Source of the DNA: Anaerolineales bacterium
GTDB taxonomy: Bacteria > Chloroflexota > Anaerolineae > 4572-78 > J111
Length of the DNA stretch: 43,696 bases
Assembly: GCA_020634935.1 (NCBI GenBank)
Contig: JACKAT010000048.1
Span: 1 to 43,696 of the forward strand
Direction of reading: 5' to 3'
The notes below the pieces were generated by a model that saw only the letters and a list, made by a program, of their open reading frames with translations, ran no database searches and had not been told where the DNA came from. This document shows, piece by piece, positions 26,101 through 32,163 of the stretch. Numbering within the stretch: the stretch's first letter is position 1; the number at the start of each line of letters is the position of its first letter. A program made the position numbers and the translations under genes.

Positions 26101-26388
26101 GCCCGGCAGCAACCGGGTATGTGGTTTGAGATCGATTTGAATGAAATTCGTCCGGTAAGCGGGCTGGTGTTGGATACGGAGGCCTCGCCCAACGATTATC
26201 CGCGTGGGTACAAAGTGTGGCTCTCAACCAACCGCTCCGACTGGGCTGAAGTGACGCGTAACGATCAGAACACGCGCCAACTCGATGCCAGTTTTACGTC
26301 GCGCCAGGCTCGCTACATTATCATCGAGCAAACCGGCCGCTCGGATGCCTGGTGGTGGTCGATTCACGGGATTACGGTGCGGGAGTAG
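23197..26388 (+). CDS. GH51-like glycosidase with three discoidin domains
   Basis: The 1063-residue protein has an N-terminal TIM-barrel like alpha-L-arabinofuranosidases: FGNFLERPSWGG, LRFPGGSDVDY, the acid/base Glu188 in YWEIGNENW, and the nucleophile Glu323 in MAITEWNWNGWW. A beta-sandwich tail runs to about 535. An Ig-like domain (about 540-665, ITVRNTGSRTWVAGG) follows, then three F5/8 type C (CBM32-like) domains at about 674-803, 803-930 and 936-1063. Each has SASHNN...DNL-QA-D, TRWSS, PGMWF-IDL and WWWSIH. Domains 2 and 3 share long identical DNA stretches, so the duplication is recent. No signal peptide or membrane span is visible, which is odd for a carbohydrate-binding enzyme. Substrate specificity is inferred only. 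Confidence 0.82.
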   Translation: MADIRFIVSNQRLHGLDPNLFGNFLERPSWGGELGVEGAVVPNTHTLQPEVLKRIRQMDIPILRFPGGSDVDYVDWADMIDNLPGRPGPRPVSHPRGNEITNFFGYDEYLRMCEDIGIAMHLVVNFADGMLQRKPLADAARYAASLVAYCNASLKAQLPPKMYDWPGLRAQNGHPSPYGVKYWEIGNENWFFVNTLLAQGLGHDEIDRRYLDCLVAYVDAMRAVDPAIEIMVDVQFKRTSLMESIRERLGNKVHYFVEHLYTPWDITQVLKDGQPYPIPSLTEQEVWSTWTVVPEVNSSGESTLNSTILTQARRLGYKMAITEWNWNGWWSFDYQPGTKWPPDSAFARGVGAAGYVHAFMRAADTVAIGSQSLTVGNHWGITGIRADKTGQTLPYFLPTGQMIMFYAQHHGDRVLSVRSENVPTYRQPFEMAGLKPAERVAYLDVVVSADDTAIYFHAINRHFSQDLPVVIDLSAFGGLAQSVDHYIFEGRLDSDPPLPNTKESAWFREQTVSLTGSELRATLPKRSISCLKIGRVDVPAYSVEYVSHNTPTVAVAGETKAVQITVRNTGSRTWVAGGQNPFHLGYHWYTAEGQEVSGSLWADNRTELPRNLAYGDSATLTCNLSIPRAAGNYEVRWDMVEELRTWFTWQGAPTLNVRLTVNPEVVEPPPVGSLSVSASHNNQQQGPDNLRQAIDNDPATRWSSRLTQRPGMWFRIDLGSPRTVSQIRLNNDSSPRDYPRGYIVKVSLDGQSWQTVATNPNNDRPLEVTFSARQVRFIHIEQTGLSDSYWWSIHRIDVAGEAKLSLSASHNNRHLGADNLQQAIDGQASTRWSSQATQQPGMWFEIDLNEIRAVSGLVLGIAASPNDYPRGYRILLSTDRSNWAEMARNDQNTRPLDVSFTPRQARYIRIEQTGSSSSWWWSIHELTVKSTETRPPMSVRASHNNVTSGVDNLSQALDGNPSTRWSSQARQQPGMWFEIDLNEIRPVSGLVLDTEASPNDYPRGYKVWLSTNRSDWAEVTRNDQNTRQLDASFTSRQARYIIIEQTGRSDAWWWSIHGITVRE

Positions 26389-26418
26389 AAAGTTCTACCC
26401 TACTGAGGATAAAGGCTT

Positions 26419-26446
26419 GTAGCGTCAAAGTTTACTTTGACGCTAC
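26419..26446. repeat. 28-bp palindrome between convergent genes
   Basis: Perfect 13-bp arms (GTAGCGTCAAAGT and its complement) flank TT. A half-copy of the related AAGCTTGCTTTGTCGCTCC palindrome follows at 26457-26475. Placed between a plus-strand and a minus-strand gene end, it could act as a two-way terminator. Related palindromes occur at 34114-34226, 38618-38676 and 41247-41339. Confidence 0.75.
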
Positions 26447-26499
26447 CTGGATGACCAAGCTTGCTTTGTCGCTCCAGTAAATTCTCTTTGTCGGTGTCC

Positions 26500-27027
26500 C
26501 TAGCAGATAGTTGCCCAAATCTCTCGATCATTTTGTTGGGCGTCTATTTCGACATCTGACCAAACGTCTTTAACCAGTTTGATCATGGGGGTATTATCCG
26601 AAGTGGTCATAAAAACAAAGCGATGGATATTGTGCCGGCAGGCCACTGTGGTGAGCATCTCTAACAGATGGCGGCCTAGCCCCTGAGCTTGAAAATCATC
26701 CCGGATAACGATAGCGACTTCGGCCTCGGCGCCATTTTCCGATAAGCGGGCAAATCGAGCGACGCCGATAGGTTCTTCGGCCTCTGGGCCGGCGCTAAAG
26801 GCAATTAGGGCAAAATGCAGATTCGGGTCCAAGTTAGACAAGCGCCGCGATTCTTGGTGGACTATCTCATCGCTGATATGGTCCATATTGGCATTATATC
26901 GTAACCGTTTGGTTTCAGATGATAGATTTCGGAAGAGGTTGATCAATAAGTCGCCATCATTCTTATGGATTGAGCGGACCGTAATCCGTCGCCCGTCGGA
27001 GGTTTCAAAGGGTTGGAACTGGTTCAT
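26500..27027 (-). CDS. GNAT-family N-acetyltransferase
   Basis: A 175-residue single GNAT domain. The acetyl-CoA pyrophosphate loop is in the VIRDDFQAQGLGRHLLEMLT segment (Q-x-x-G-x-G/A pattern as QAQGLG), preceded by the beta4 strand AEVAIVI and followed by a C-terminal strand with FVFMTTSDNTPMI. The N-terminus (DGRRITVRSIHKNDGDLLIN) resembles the stand-alone acetyltransferase domain of protein-lysine acetyltransferases of the Pat/AcuA-like kind. The substrate is unknown. No good ribosome site lies before the ATG. It converges with the glycosidase gene across a palindrome. Confidence 0.85.
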   Translation of the reverse strand: MNQFQPFETSDGRRITVRSIHKNDGDLLINLFRNLSSETKRLRYNANMDHISDEIVHQESRRLSNLDPNLHFALIAFSAGPEAEEPIGVARFARLSENGAEAEVAIVIRDDFQAQGLGRHLLEMLTTVACRHNIHRFVFMTTSDNTPMIKLVKDVWSDVEIDAQQNDREIWATIC

Positions 27028-27279
27028 TTGAATTGTGCCTATTGTGGATAGTTTGATATAATCTTTCAGTGTCCTCTAACCGGCATAATCGGTCTAAAGG
27101 AGGGTAAACGGGTTGCCGCCAAAACGGGGGAATCGTTATAGTGGTAGTTACCATTATGCCAGCCACCGATGAGAAAAACAAGTTGGCAATAGAATTTTGG
27201 GCTATGTGCTGACGCGGTTAATTTGATGCTTGCTGGGAAATACCGTATTATCTTTCGCAACATTTGAGAAGAAGCACCC

Positions 27280-27909
27280 ATGTCTATCACCCTCGTCCGC
27301 CCGGATGGGCTGCACATCACGACCAAAGCCACCCTGAACCAGTTGGCTCACGATGAAAATCTCCAAGTTTTTGCCGATGGCTTAATCCCCAGGATTTTAT
27401 CTCACTTCGATTTAACCGGTGAGCCGTCTCTAACCTTAGCCGAGGCCCTGCACCGAACCGGCTGGCCGGCCATCGACGCGTTGCTGACCGGCCTCCTGGT
27501 CCTCGACGCCGAAGTCAACGCCGTCATCGATGATGAGACGCGGGTCTTTCCCCTGCCCGGCTTTTTAACCTACCGCGCTCGCCTGCCGCTCGAGCAGTTT
27601 CCGCTCAATCTCATGCGCCTGCCGCCGCTCAACGCGGGCGGCCATTATCGCTTCGCCACCGTCGAGCCGTACTATATGACCGTTCGGCTCGATCTACATC
27701 CTGAACTCATGGTCACCGGTCATGTCCGGCTGGCCGCCGCCGGCCCCAACCAGCCGCCCCAGCGTCTATCCCTCATCGAAGCCCGGTTGGATCGCAAAGA
27801 GCTGGACGCCCCATTGATCGAGGCCGCTCTGGCGCTTGGCCGAGGCCCTGACCAGCCGCTGCACGCGATCGAAGCCACGGCGCTGCGCCAAATTCTCCAT
27901 GCGCTTTAA
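27280..27909 (+). CDS. Truncated relative of molybdo-flavoenzyme FAD subunits
   Basis: The 209-residue protein resembles the middle and C-terminal parts of the FAD-binding subunit of CO/xanthine dehydrogenases. It has a GLLVLDAEVNAVIDDETRVF strand pair, FLTYRARLPLEQF and the C-terminal region HVRLAAAGPNQPPQRLSLIE with the following helix. The N-terminal FAD pyrophosphate loop of the family is not visible, and the protein is about 70-80 residues short. No molybdenum or iron-sulfur subunit genes are nearby. It may be a repurposed domain or a decayed gene, but the frame is intact. The assignment is moderate. Confidence 0.5.
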   Translation: MSITLVRPDGLHITTKATLNQLAHDENLQVFADGLIPRILSHFDLTGEPSLTLAEALHRTGWPAIDALLTGLLVLDAEVNAVIDDETRVFPLPGFLTYRARLPLEQFPLNLMRLPPLNAGGHYRFATVEPYYMTVRLDLHPELMVTGHVRLAAAGPNQPPQRLSLIEARLDRKELDAPLIEAALALGRGPDQPLHAIEATALRQILHAL

Positions 27910-27928
27910 CGCCAAAGATCAGCTATAG

Positions 27929-27994
27929 GGAGAGATTAGGTGATTGGGATTTATGTCTAAGGACAATTTCCTAATCGTCTAATCTCCAATCTCC
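27929..27994. repeat. Imperfect palindrome of iterated GAGATTAGG nonamers
   Basis: The left arm (GGAGAGATTAGGTGATTGGG) and the complement of the right arm (GGAGATTGGAGATTAGACGA) are built from the same nonamer as 40-117. It ends 9 bases before the -35 of the metal-transporter promoter. Confidence 0.7.
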
Positions 27995-28002
27995 AGGCAA
28001 AT

Positions 28003-28031
28003 TTGACAATTTACCTTGTGTACCTCATAAT
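28003..28031 (+). promoter_or_regulatory. Promoter of the Zn/Mn transporter operon
   Basis: A perfect TTGACA (28003-28008) and CATAAT (28026-28031) are 17 bp apart. The expected start site (~28038) falls inside a dyad operator. Confidence 0.7.
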
Positions 28032-28051
28032 TGAGACAATATCTCATTTTG
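28030..28051 (+). promoter_or_regulatory. Fur/Zur-like operator 1
   Basis: The core is TGAGA-CAATA-TCTCA within ATTGAGACAATATCTCATTT, immediately after the -10. It aligns with operator 2 at about 15 of 22 positions. Its 15-bp dyad size resembles Fur-family 7-1-7 sites. Zur is the obvious candidate regulator given the downstream genes; no regulator gene lies in the window. Confidence 0.5.
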
Positions 28052-28090
28052 TTCGTGTTGGCTTGATAAGAAAGTCGATTTTTTTGCCGA

Positions 28091-28113
28091 CAAATGATAC
28101 TTGTTCTCATTTA
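28091..28113 (+). promoter_or_regulatory. Fur/Zur-like operator 2
   Basis: AAATGA-n9-TCATTT, with the same TGA-A-C...TCTCATTT pattern as operator 1. It lies in the leader, 60 bp downstream of operator 1 and about 20 bp before the start codon. It could block elongation or bridge to the first site. Confidence 0.45.
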
Positions 28114-28132
28114 TGTAAGAAAGAGGCGCTTG

Positions 28133-29239
28133 ATGTTCTCTAAGAAGTTAATCCCTATTGCCCTTCTTATTTGGGGCAGCTTGCTGCTGGTCGCTTGTGG
28201 ACCAGCCCAGGCGGGGCAGGCGGAAGCCGAGCCTGGTGATGAGGATCACGCTGGCCAGGTTCAAAATGCAGCGGCGATGGATTTGGTTCCGATCGAGTTG
28301 GCGGCTGGAGAAAAACTTCAGATGGTCGCAACAACCAATATTATCGGTGACATGGTGCAAAATGTGGCCGGCGATTTGATCGAGTTGAATATACTCATGC
28401 CGCTCGGTAGCGATCCGCATACGTTTCAACCGGCCCCGCAGGATATCGCGCTGGTGGCCGATGCCGATGTCGTTTTCGCCAACGGTCTTGATTATGAAGC
28501 GTTTCTCGATGAGCTGATTACCAATGCCGGAGGTGATGCGGTTGTTGTTCGCGTAACAAACGGAGTTGAAACCAGAGAGTTCGGCGAGGGGGGCCAGGAA
28601 CATGACGGGAATGACCACGGCCATGATGAGGCCGCGACAGAGCATCACGAAGAAGCTGAAGAACACCAAGAACCGAGTGACGATCACGAACAAGCTCACC
28701 ATGTTCACAGCGGGGCCGATCCCCATGCCTGGATGACGCCCCACAATGCGCTGGTTTACGTGCATAATATCGAAGCCGCTCTGAGCGCGCTCGATCCGGC
28801 CCAGGCTGAAACCTACCAGGCCCAGGCCGAAGCGTATGAAGCCCAACTGGAGGCGTTGGATCAATGGGTCTTCGAGCAGATCGAGACCATCCCGCCGGAA
28901 AATAGGGAACTGGTGACCGACCATGAAGGGTTCGGCTATTATGCCGATCGCTATGGCTTAAACATCGTGGGGGCTGTCATTCCTTCTTACAGTACGGCGG
29001 CTGAACCATCGGCCCAGGAAATGGCTGATTTAGAGAAGGCTATCAGTGTGTTTAATGCGCCGGCTATCTTTGTCAACAGCACCGTCAACCTCGATCTGGC
29101 GGAGCGAGTGGCCGGGGATACCGGCACGAAATTAGTGCCGCTCTACACCGAATCGCTTGGGCCGGCCAGCAGCGGGGCCGAAACTTATCTTGACTCTATT
29201 CGCTACAACACTACCGCCATTGTAGACGCCTTAAAATAG
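28133..29239 (+). CDS. znuA: Zn/Mn ABC transporter substrate-binding lipoprotein
   Basis: A cluster A-I metal-binding protein of 368 residues. The N-terminus is a lipoprotein signal (KKLIPIALLIWGSLLLVAC, lipobox LVAC) that anchors it outside the membrane. Metal ligands typical of the family are seen in GSDPHTFQPAPQD, the HSGADPHAWMTP loop and DHEGFGYYADRYGL. A long His/Asp/Glu-rich loop (about 150-195, HDGNDHGHDEAATEHHEEAE) favours zinc over manganese, as in ZnuA and AdcA. AGAGG six bases before this ATG decides the start; an ATG 39 nt upstream lies inside operator 2. It heads a three-gene operon with the ATPase 9 bp downstream. Confidence 0.9.
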   Translation: MFSKKLIPIALLIWGSLLLVACGPAQAGQAEAEPGDEDHAGQVQNAAAMDLVPIELAAGEKLQMVATTNIIGDMVQNVAGDLIELNILMPLGSDPHTFQPAPQDIALVADADVVFANGLDYEAFLDELITNAGGDAVVVRVTNGVETREFGEGGQEHDGNDHGHDEAATEHHEEAEEHQEPSDDHEQAHHVHSGADPHAWMTPHNALVYVHNIEAALSALDPAQAETYQAQAEAYEAQLEALDQWVFEQIETIPPENRELVTDHEGFGYYADRYGLNIVGAVIPSYSTAAEPSAQEMADLEKAISVFNAPAIFVNSTVNLDLAERVAGDTGTKLVPLYTESLGPASSGAETYLDSIRYNTTAIVDALK

Positions 29240-29248
29240 GATGATTTT

Positions 29249-30100
29249 ATGGAACTGACCCAATCCTCTTCTGTTTTGCATCTTGGCAGCCAATCGGATA
29301 AGCATGATCATAGTTATCCGGTTTTGAAACTGAAAAATATTAGTGTGCATTTTAATAACACTGTTGCGCTGCGCGATGTCTCATTTGAACTACAAGTGGG
29401 GGAGCGTGTCGCCGTTATCGGGCCGAACGGGGCGGGCAAGAGTACCCTTTTTAACGTTATCTCCGGCGTGCTGGTCCCGTCTCAGGGACAGGTCGATATC
29501 TACGGCCACGTGCCGGGCGAGCATATTTGCATCGCTTATGTTTCGCAGCGCAGCCAGGTCGATTGGCAGTTTCCGGCCAATGTGGCCGATGTGGTCATGA
29601 TGGGCCGCATCGGCCGGATGGGGCTGTTCCGCTGGCCTAAACGGGCCGATTGGCAAGTAGTTGAAGAGGCGCTGGATCTGGTCGGTATGAACCACCTGCG
29701 CCAACGTCAAATCGGTGAGTTATCCGGCGGGCAGCAGCAGCGGGTTTTTATCGCCCGGGCTTTGGCTCAAGAGGCCGAACTGATGCTGATGGACGAGCCG
29801 CTCAGCGGGTTGGACGTTAAATCTCAGGAGGATATCTTCGCTATTTTAGACAAACTCCGCCAGCGCCGGGTGACTGTACTGGTGGCCACGCACGATCTTA
29901 ACCTGGCCGCCGAGCGGTTCGACCGGCTGATGCTGCTTAACCAGACCCTCTTGGGCTTTGGTCAGGCTGATCAGGTGTTCACCCCCAAACTGCTCAGCCA
30001 GGCTTACAGCGGCAGTATGCGGCTGATTGAAACGCCCAACGGCACCATGTTTCTGAGCGACGGCCATTGCTGCGGTGGGGAGGAGCATACCCATGCCTGA
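29249..30100 (+). CDS. znuC: Zn/Mn ABC transporter ATPase
   Basis: The 283-residue ABC ATPase has Walker A GPNGAGKST, Q-loop YVSQRSQVDWQFP, signature LSGGQQQR, Walker B LMLMDEPLSGLD and H-loop ATHDLN. The SQRSQVDWQFP...VVMMGRIGRMG stretch is characteristic of metal (Zn/Mn) importers. Unusual features are a His-containing N-terminal extension (SDKHDHSYP) and a C-terminal metal-binding-looking tail (DGHCCGGEEHTHA), which may sense or buffer the metal. Its end overlaps the permease start by 8 bp, so the two are coupled. Confidence 0.92.
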   Translation: MELTQSSSVLHLGSQSDKHDHSYPVLKLKNISVHFNNTVALRDVSFELQVGERVAVIGPNGAGKSTLFNVISGVLVPSQGQVDIYGHVPGEHICIAYVSQRSQVDWQFPANVADVVMMGRIGRMGLFRWPKRADWQVVEEALDLVGMNHLRQRQIGELSGGQQQRVFIARALAQEAELMLMDEPLSGLDVKSQEDIFAILDKLRQRRVTVLVATHDLNLAAERFDRLMLLNQTLLGFGQADQVFTPKLLSQAYSGSMRLIETPNGTMFLSDGHCCGGEEHTHA

Positions 30101-30980
30101 TCTGCTGGCCTGGCTCACAGACCCCCTCGGTTATACCTTTATGCTGCGCGGATTGGCCGCGGCGCTCATTGTCGGCGTTGTGTGCGCCGTCTTGGGAACC
30201 TACATAGTGCTGCGGGGTATGGCCTTTTTTGGCGATGCCATCGCCCACGCTATATTGCCGGGGGTGGCTATCGGTTATCTGGTCGGCGGCACGAACCCTC
30301 TCCCGCTGCTGGCCGGGGGTTTAGTCGCCGGAATCCTCTCGGCGTTGGGTATTGGCGCGATTACGCGCAGCGGCATCAAAGAGGATACGGCCATCGGCGT
30401 GATTTTTGCCAGTATGTTTGCGCTGGGCATTGCCCTAATTTCAACCGTCCGCAGCTATACCGTCGATTTGACCCACTTTTTATTCGGCAACGTCTTAGGC
30501 GTCTCCAACAGCGATCTGTGGCTGAGCGGCGGCTTTGGCGCGTTGGTTATCATTACCATCGCGGCTTTTTACAAAGAGTTTATGGTTATTTCATTTGACC
30601 CGATTTTGGCCAAAACGCTCCGCTTGCCGATCAATTTTCTAAACAATCTGCTCCTGCTGCTGATTGCGGTCACGATTGTCCTCTCTTTGCAGACGGTGGG
30701 CGTGGCCCTGATGGCGGCGATGCTGGTGACACCTGCGGCGGCGGCTTCGCTGTTGACGCGTCGCCTGCCGATGATGATGGTGCTATCGGCCATTATTGGA
30801 GCGATCAGCGCCATCGCCGGCTTGTATCTATCCTTCTATGTCAATATCGCCTCCGGCCCGGCCATTGTGCTGGTTTGCACCTCGTTTTTTTTGCTGGCGT
30901 TTTTGTTTTCACCACGCCAGGGTTTATTGATGAAACGATGGAAGCTAAACCCGTATAGACTGGGCCAAACTCAATCGTGA
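30093..30980 (+). CDS. znuB: Zn/Mn ABC transporter permease
   Basis: A 295-residue ABC-3 family permease with about eight to nine hydrophobic spans. Recognisable family stretches are MLRGLAAALIVGVVCAVLGT, GDAIAHAILPGVAIGYLVGG, GIKEDTAIGVIFASMFALGI and LQTVGVALMAAMLVTPAAAA. GGGGAGGAG eight bases before the ATG, inside the ATPase gene, decides the start; a GTG 18 nt earlier overlaps that ribosome site. It completes the znuA-znuC-znuB order. No intrinsic terminator is obvious; the nonamer palindrome at 31053-31121 follows. Confidence 0.92.
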   Translation: MPDLLAWLTDPLGYTFMLRGLAAALIVGVVCAVLGTYIVLRGMAFFGDAIAHAILPGVAIGYLVGGTNPLPLLAGGLVAGILSALGIGAITRSGIKEDTAIGVIFASMFALGIALISTVRSYTVDLTHFLFGNVLGVSNSDLWLSGGFGALVIITIAAFYKEFMVISFDPILAKTLRLPINFLNNLLLLLIAVTIVLSLQTVGVALMAAMLVTPAAAASLLTRRLPMMMVLSAIIGAISAIAGLYLSFYVNIASGPAIVLVCTSFFLLAFLFSPRQGLLMKRWKLNPYRLGQTQS

Positions 30981-31052
30981 GTCGGCTGGGCTAGCGTATC
31001 CTAGTCTTTGGACAAATGGGAACTGGGTTCGTTCAATGGGGTAAAGATTTTT

Positions 31053-31121
31053 TAACCACGAATGACACGAATTACACGAAAAAAAGATAAAAATTAGTGA
31101 AATTGGTGTAATTTGTGGTTA
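31053..31121. repeat. Imperfect palindrome of iterated ACACGAATT nonamers
   Basis: The left arm is TAACCACGAATGACACGAAT. The right-arm complement begins TAACCACAAATTACACCAAT. It has 9-base periodicity and the same design as 11073-11177. Such elements are widespread in environmental bacterial genomes (general knowledge). It sits between the Zn/Mn and iron operons. Confidence 0.75.
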
Positions 31122-31268
31122 GATTTATCCGCTGTGACTAACATCCTATTTAATGGATCCAGTGCCGATAAATGTATCCCGGCTAAAATTAACCTCGGTT
31201 AACTGAAAAGTTAGCAGATTCTATCTTTTTTGTTTCCTCTAACCACATTCATTATTAACAGAAAGCTA

Positions 31269-31315
31269 TTGCCGTCATCGGTATTTCGTGCTAACCTTGT
31301 GAAAATTTTTACAAG
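31269..31315 (+). promoter_or_regulatory. Putative feo promoter and overlapping palindrome
   Basis: TTGCCG (31269-31274), a 17-bp spacer and TAACCT (31292-31297) form a moderate promoter. A near-perfect 20-bp dyad, CTTGTGAAAATTTTTACAAG (31296-31315, one mismatched pair), overlaps the -10 and start site. It is a candidate iron-regulator operator. A separate TTAACCTCGGTTAA dyad lies at 31189-31202. No regulator identity can be read. Confidence 0.4.
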
Positions 31316-31341
31316 CTGTGCCGTAAGAGGAGCAAGTACCG

Positions 31342-31626
31342 ATGATCCAACAAAATAGCCAAAATATGGAAGAAACTGTTGTAGCGTTGAACCGACTTAA
31401 CCCTGGGCAAAGCGGCCGAATTTTGCGGGTTAGCGGACAGCCGGCGGCGCGACGACGCTTGTTGGAACTGGGACTTGTACGGGGAGAAATGATCACCGTG
31501 GATCGAGTAGCTCCGTTAGGTGACCCGGTCGCATTTACGATTAAAGGTTATCATTTATCGCTGCGGCGACAAGACGCCGCCCGGATCGAGGTTGAACCGG
31601 CCAGTAATTGGGGAGGCACCGCATGA
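31342..31626 (+). CDS. feoA: Ferrous iron transport protein A
   Basis: A 94-residue cytosolic SH3-like protein that supports FeoB. The core reads LNPGQSGRILRVSG, ARRRLLELGLVRGEMITVDR, APLGDPVAFTIKGYHLSLRR and DAARIEVE, matching FeoA throughout. AAGAGGAG lies 8 bases before the ATG; a second in-frame ATG 15 codons on is less well placed. Its stop overlaps the feoB-G start (ATGA), giving tight coupling. Confidence 0.92.
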   Translation: MIQQNSQNMEETVVALNRLNPGQSGRILRVSGQPAARRRLLELGLVRGEMITVDRVAPLGDPVAFTIKGYHLSLRRQDAARIEVEPASNWGGTA

Positions 31627-32153
31627 CCGCCAGACTGACTATGGCACTGGCCGGTAACCCCAATGCCGGCAAGACCAGCATTTTCAATGCGCTTACCGGT
31701 TCGCACCAGCACGTGGGTAACTGGCCGGGCAAAACGGTGGAGAAGAAGGAAGGGTCGTTTCGATATCAGGGGGTGAGCTGCCGGGTAGTCGATTTGCCGG
31801 GGACTTACAGCCTCAGCGCCTTTTCGCCCGAAGAGGTCATCGCCCGGGACTATCTGTTGGAAGCGCAGCCCGATGTGGTGGTCAACGTCGTCGACGCCAA
31901 CAACCTGGAACGAAACCTGTACCTGACAGTGCAGCTCCTCGAACTGGGCGTCCCCCTCATTATTGCCCTCAACGTCATCGATGTCGCCCGAGCGCGAGGT
32001 ATTCACATCGACCAGGCCGGCCTGTCGGCCATGTTAGGCGGTGTCCCCATCGTCGAAACCGTGGCCAACAAAGGTCAAGGGTTAGATGGCTTGCTGCAAG
32101 CCGTGGTCGAATTGGTCCAGCCGGAACCGGCCAAACTGCGATTGGTTGCTTGA
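31623..32153 (+). CDS. feoB: FeoB GTPase domain as a separate protein
   Basis: A 176-residue protein carrying only the G domain of the ferrous iron transporter. G1 is GNPNAGKTS, switch I follows in HVGNWPGKTVEKKEG, G3 is DLPGTYSLS, the G4-like motif is NVIDVAR (FeoB uses N-x-x-D), and the G5 region is VANKGQGLDGLL. The single-chain FeoB of most bacteria is about 700-800 residues. Here the gene stops right after the G domain, and the membrane part is the next gene. GGGGAGGC within feoA serves as ribosome site; a TTG 15 nt upstream overlaps it and was rejected as start. Confidence 0.88.
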   Translation: MTARLTMALAGNPNAGKTSIFNALTGSHQHVGNWPGKTVEKKEGSFRYQGVSCRVVDLPGTYSLSAFSPEEVIARDYLLEAQPDVVVNVVDANNLERNLYLTVQLLELGVPLIIALNVIDVARARGIHIDQAGLSAMLGGVPIVETVANKGQGLDGLLQAVVELVQPEPAKLRLVA

Positions 32154-32163
32154 AAGGAGCGTG

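Noticed and set aside
28094..28132. Upstream ATG for the metal-binding lipoprotein
   Set aside because: It lies inside the second dyad operator, would spoil the lipoprotein signal, and has no ribosome site.
32086..32163. ORF start of the FeoB membrane gene inside the G-domain gene
   Set aside because: There is no ribosome site, the added residues are a Trp/Cys-rich out-of-frame reading, and AAAGGAG lies just before the later ATGs.
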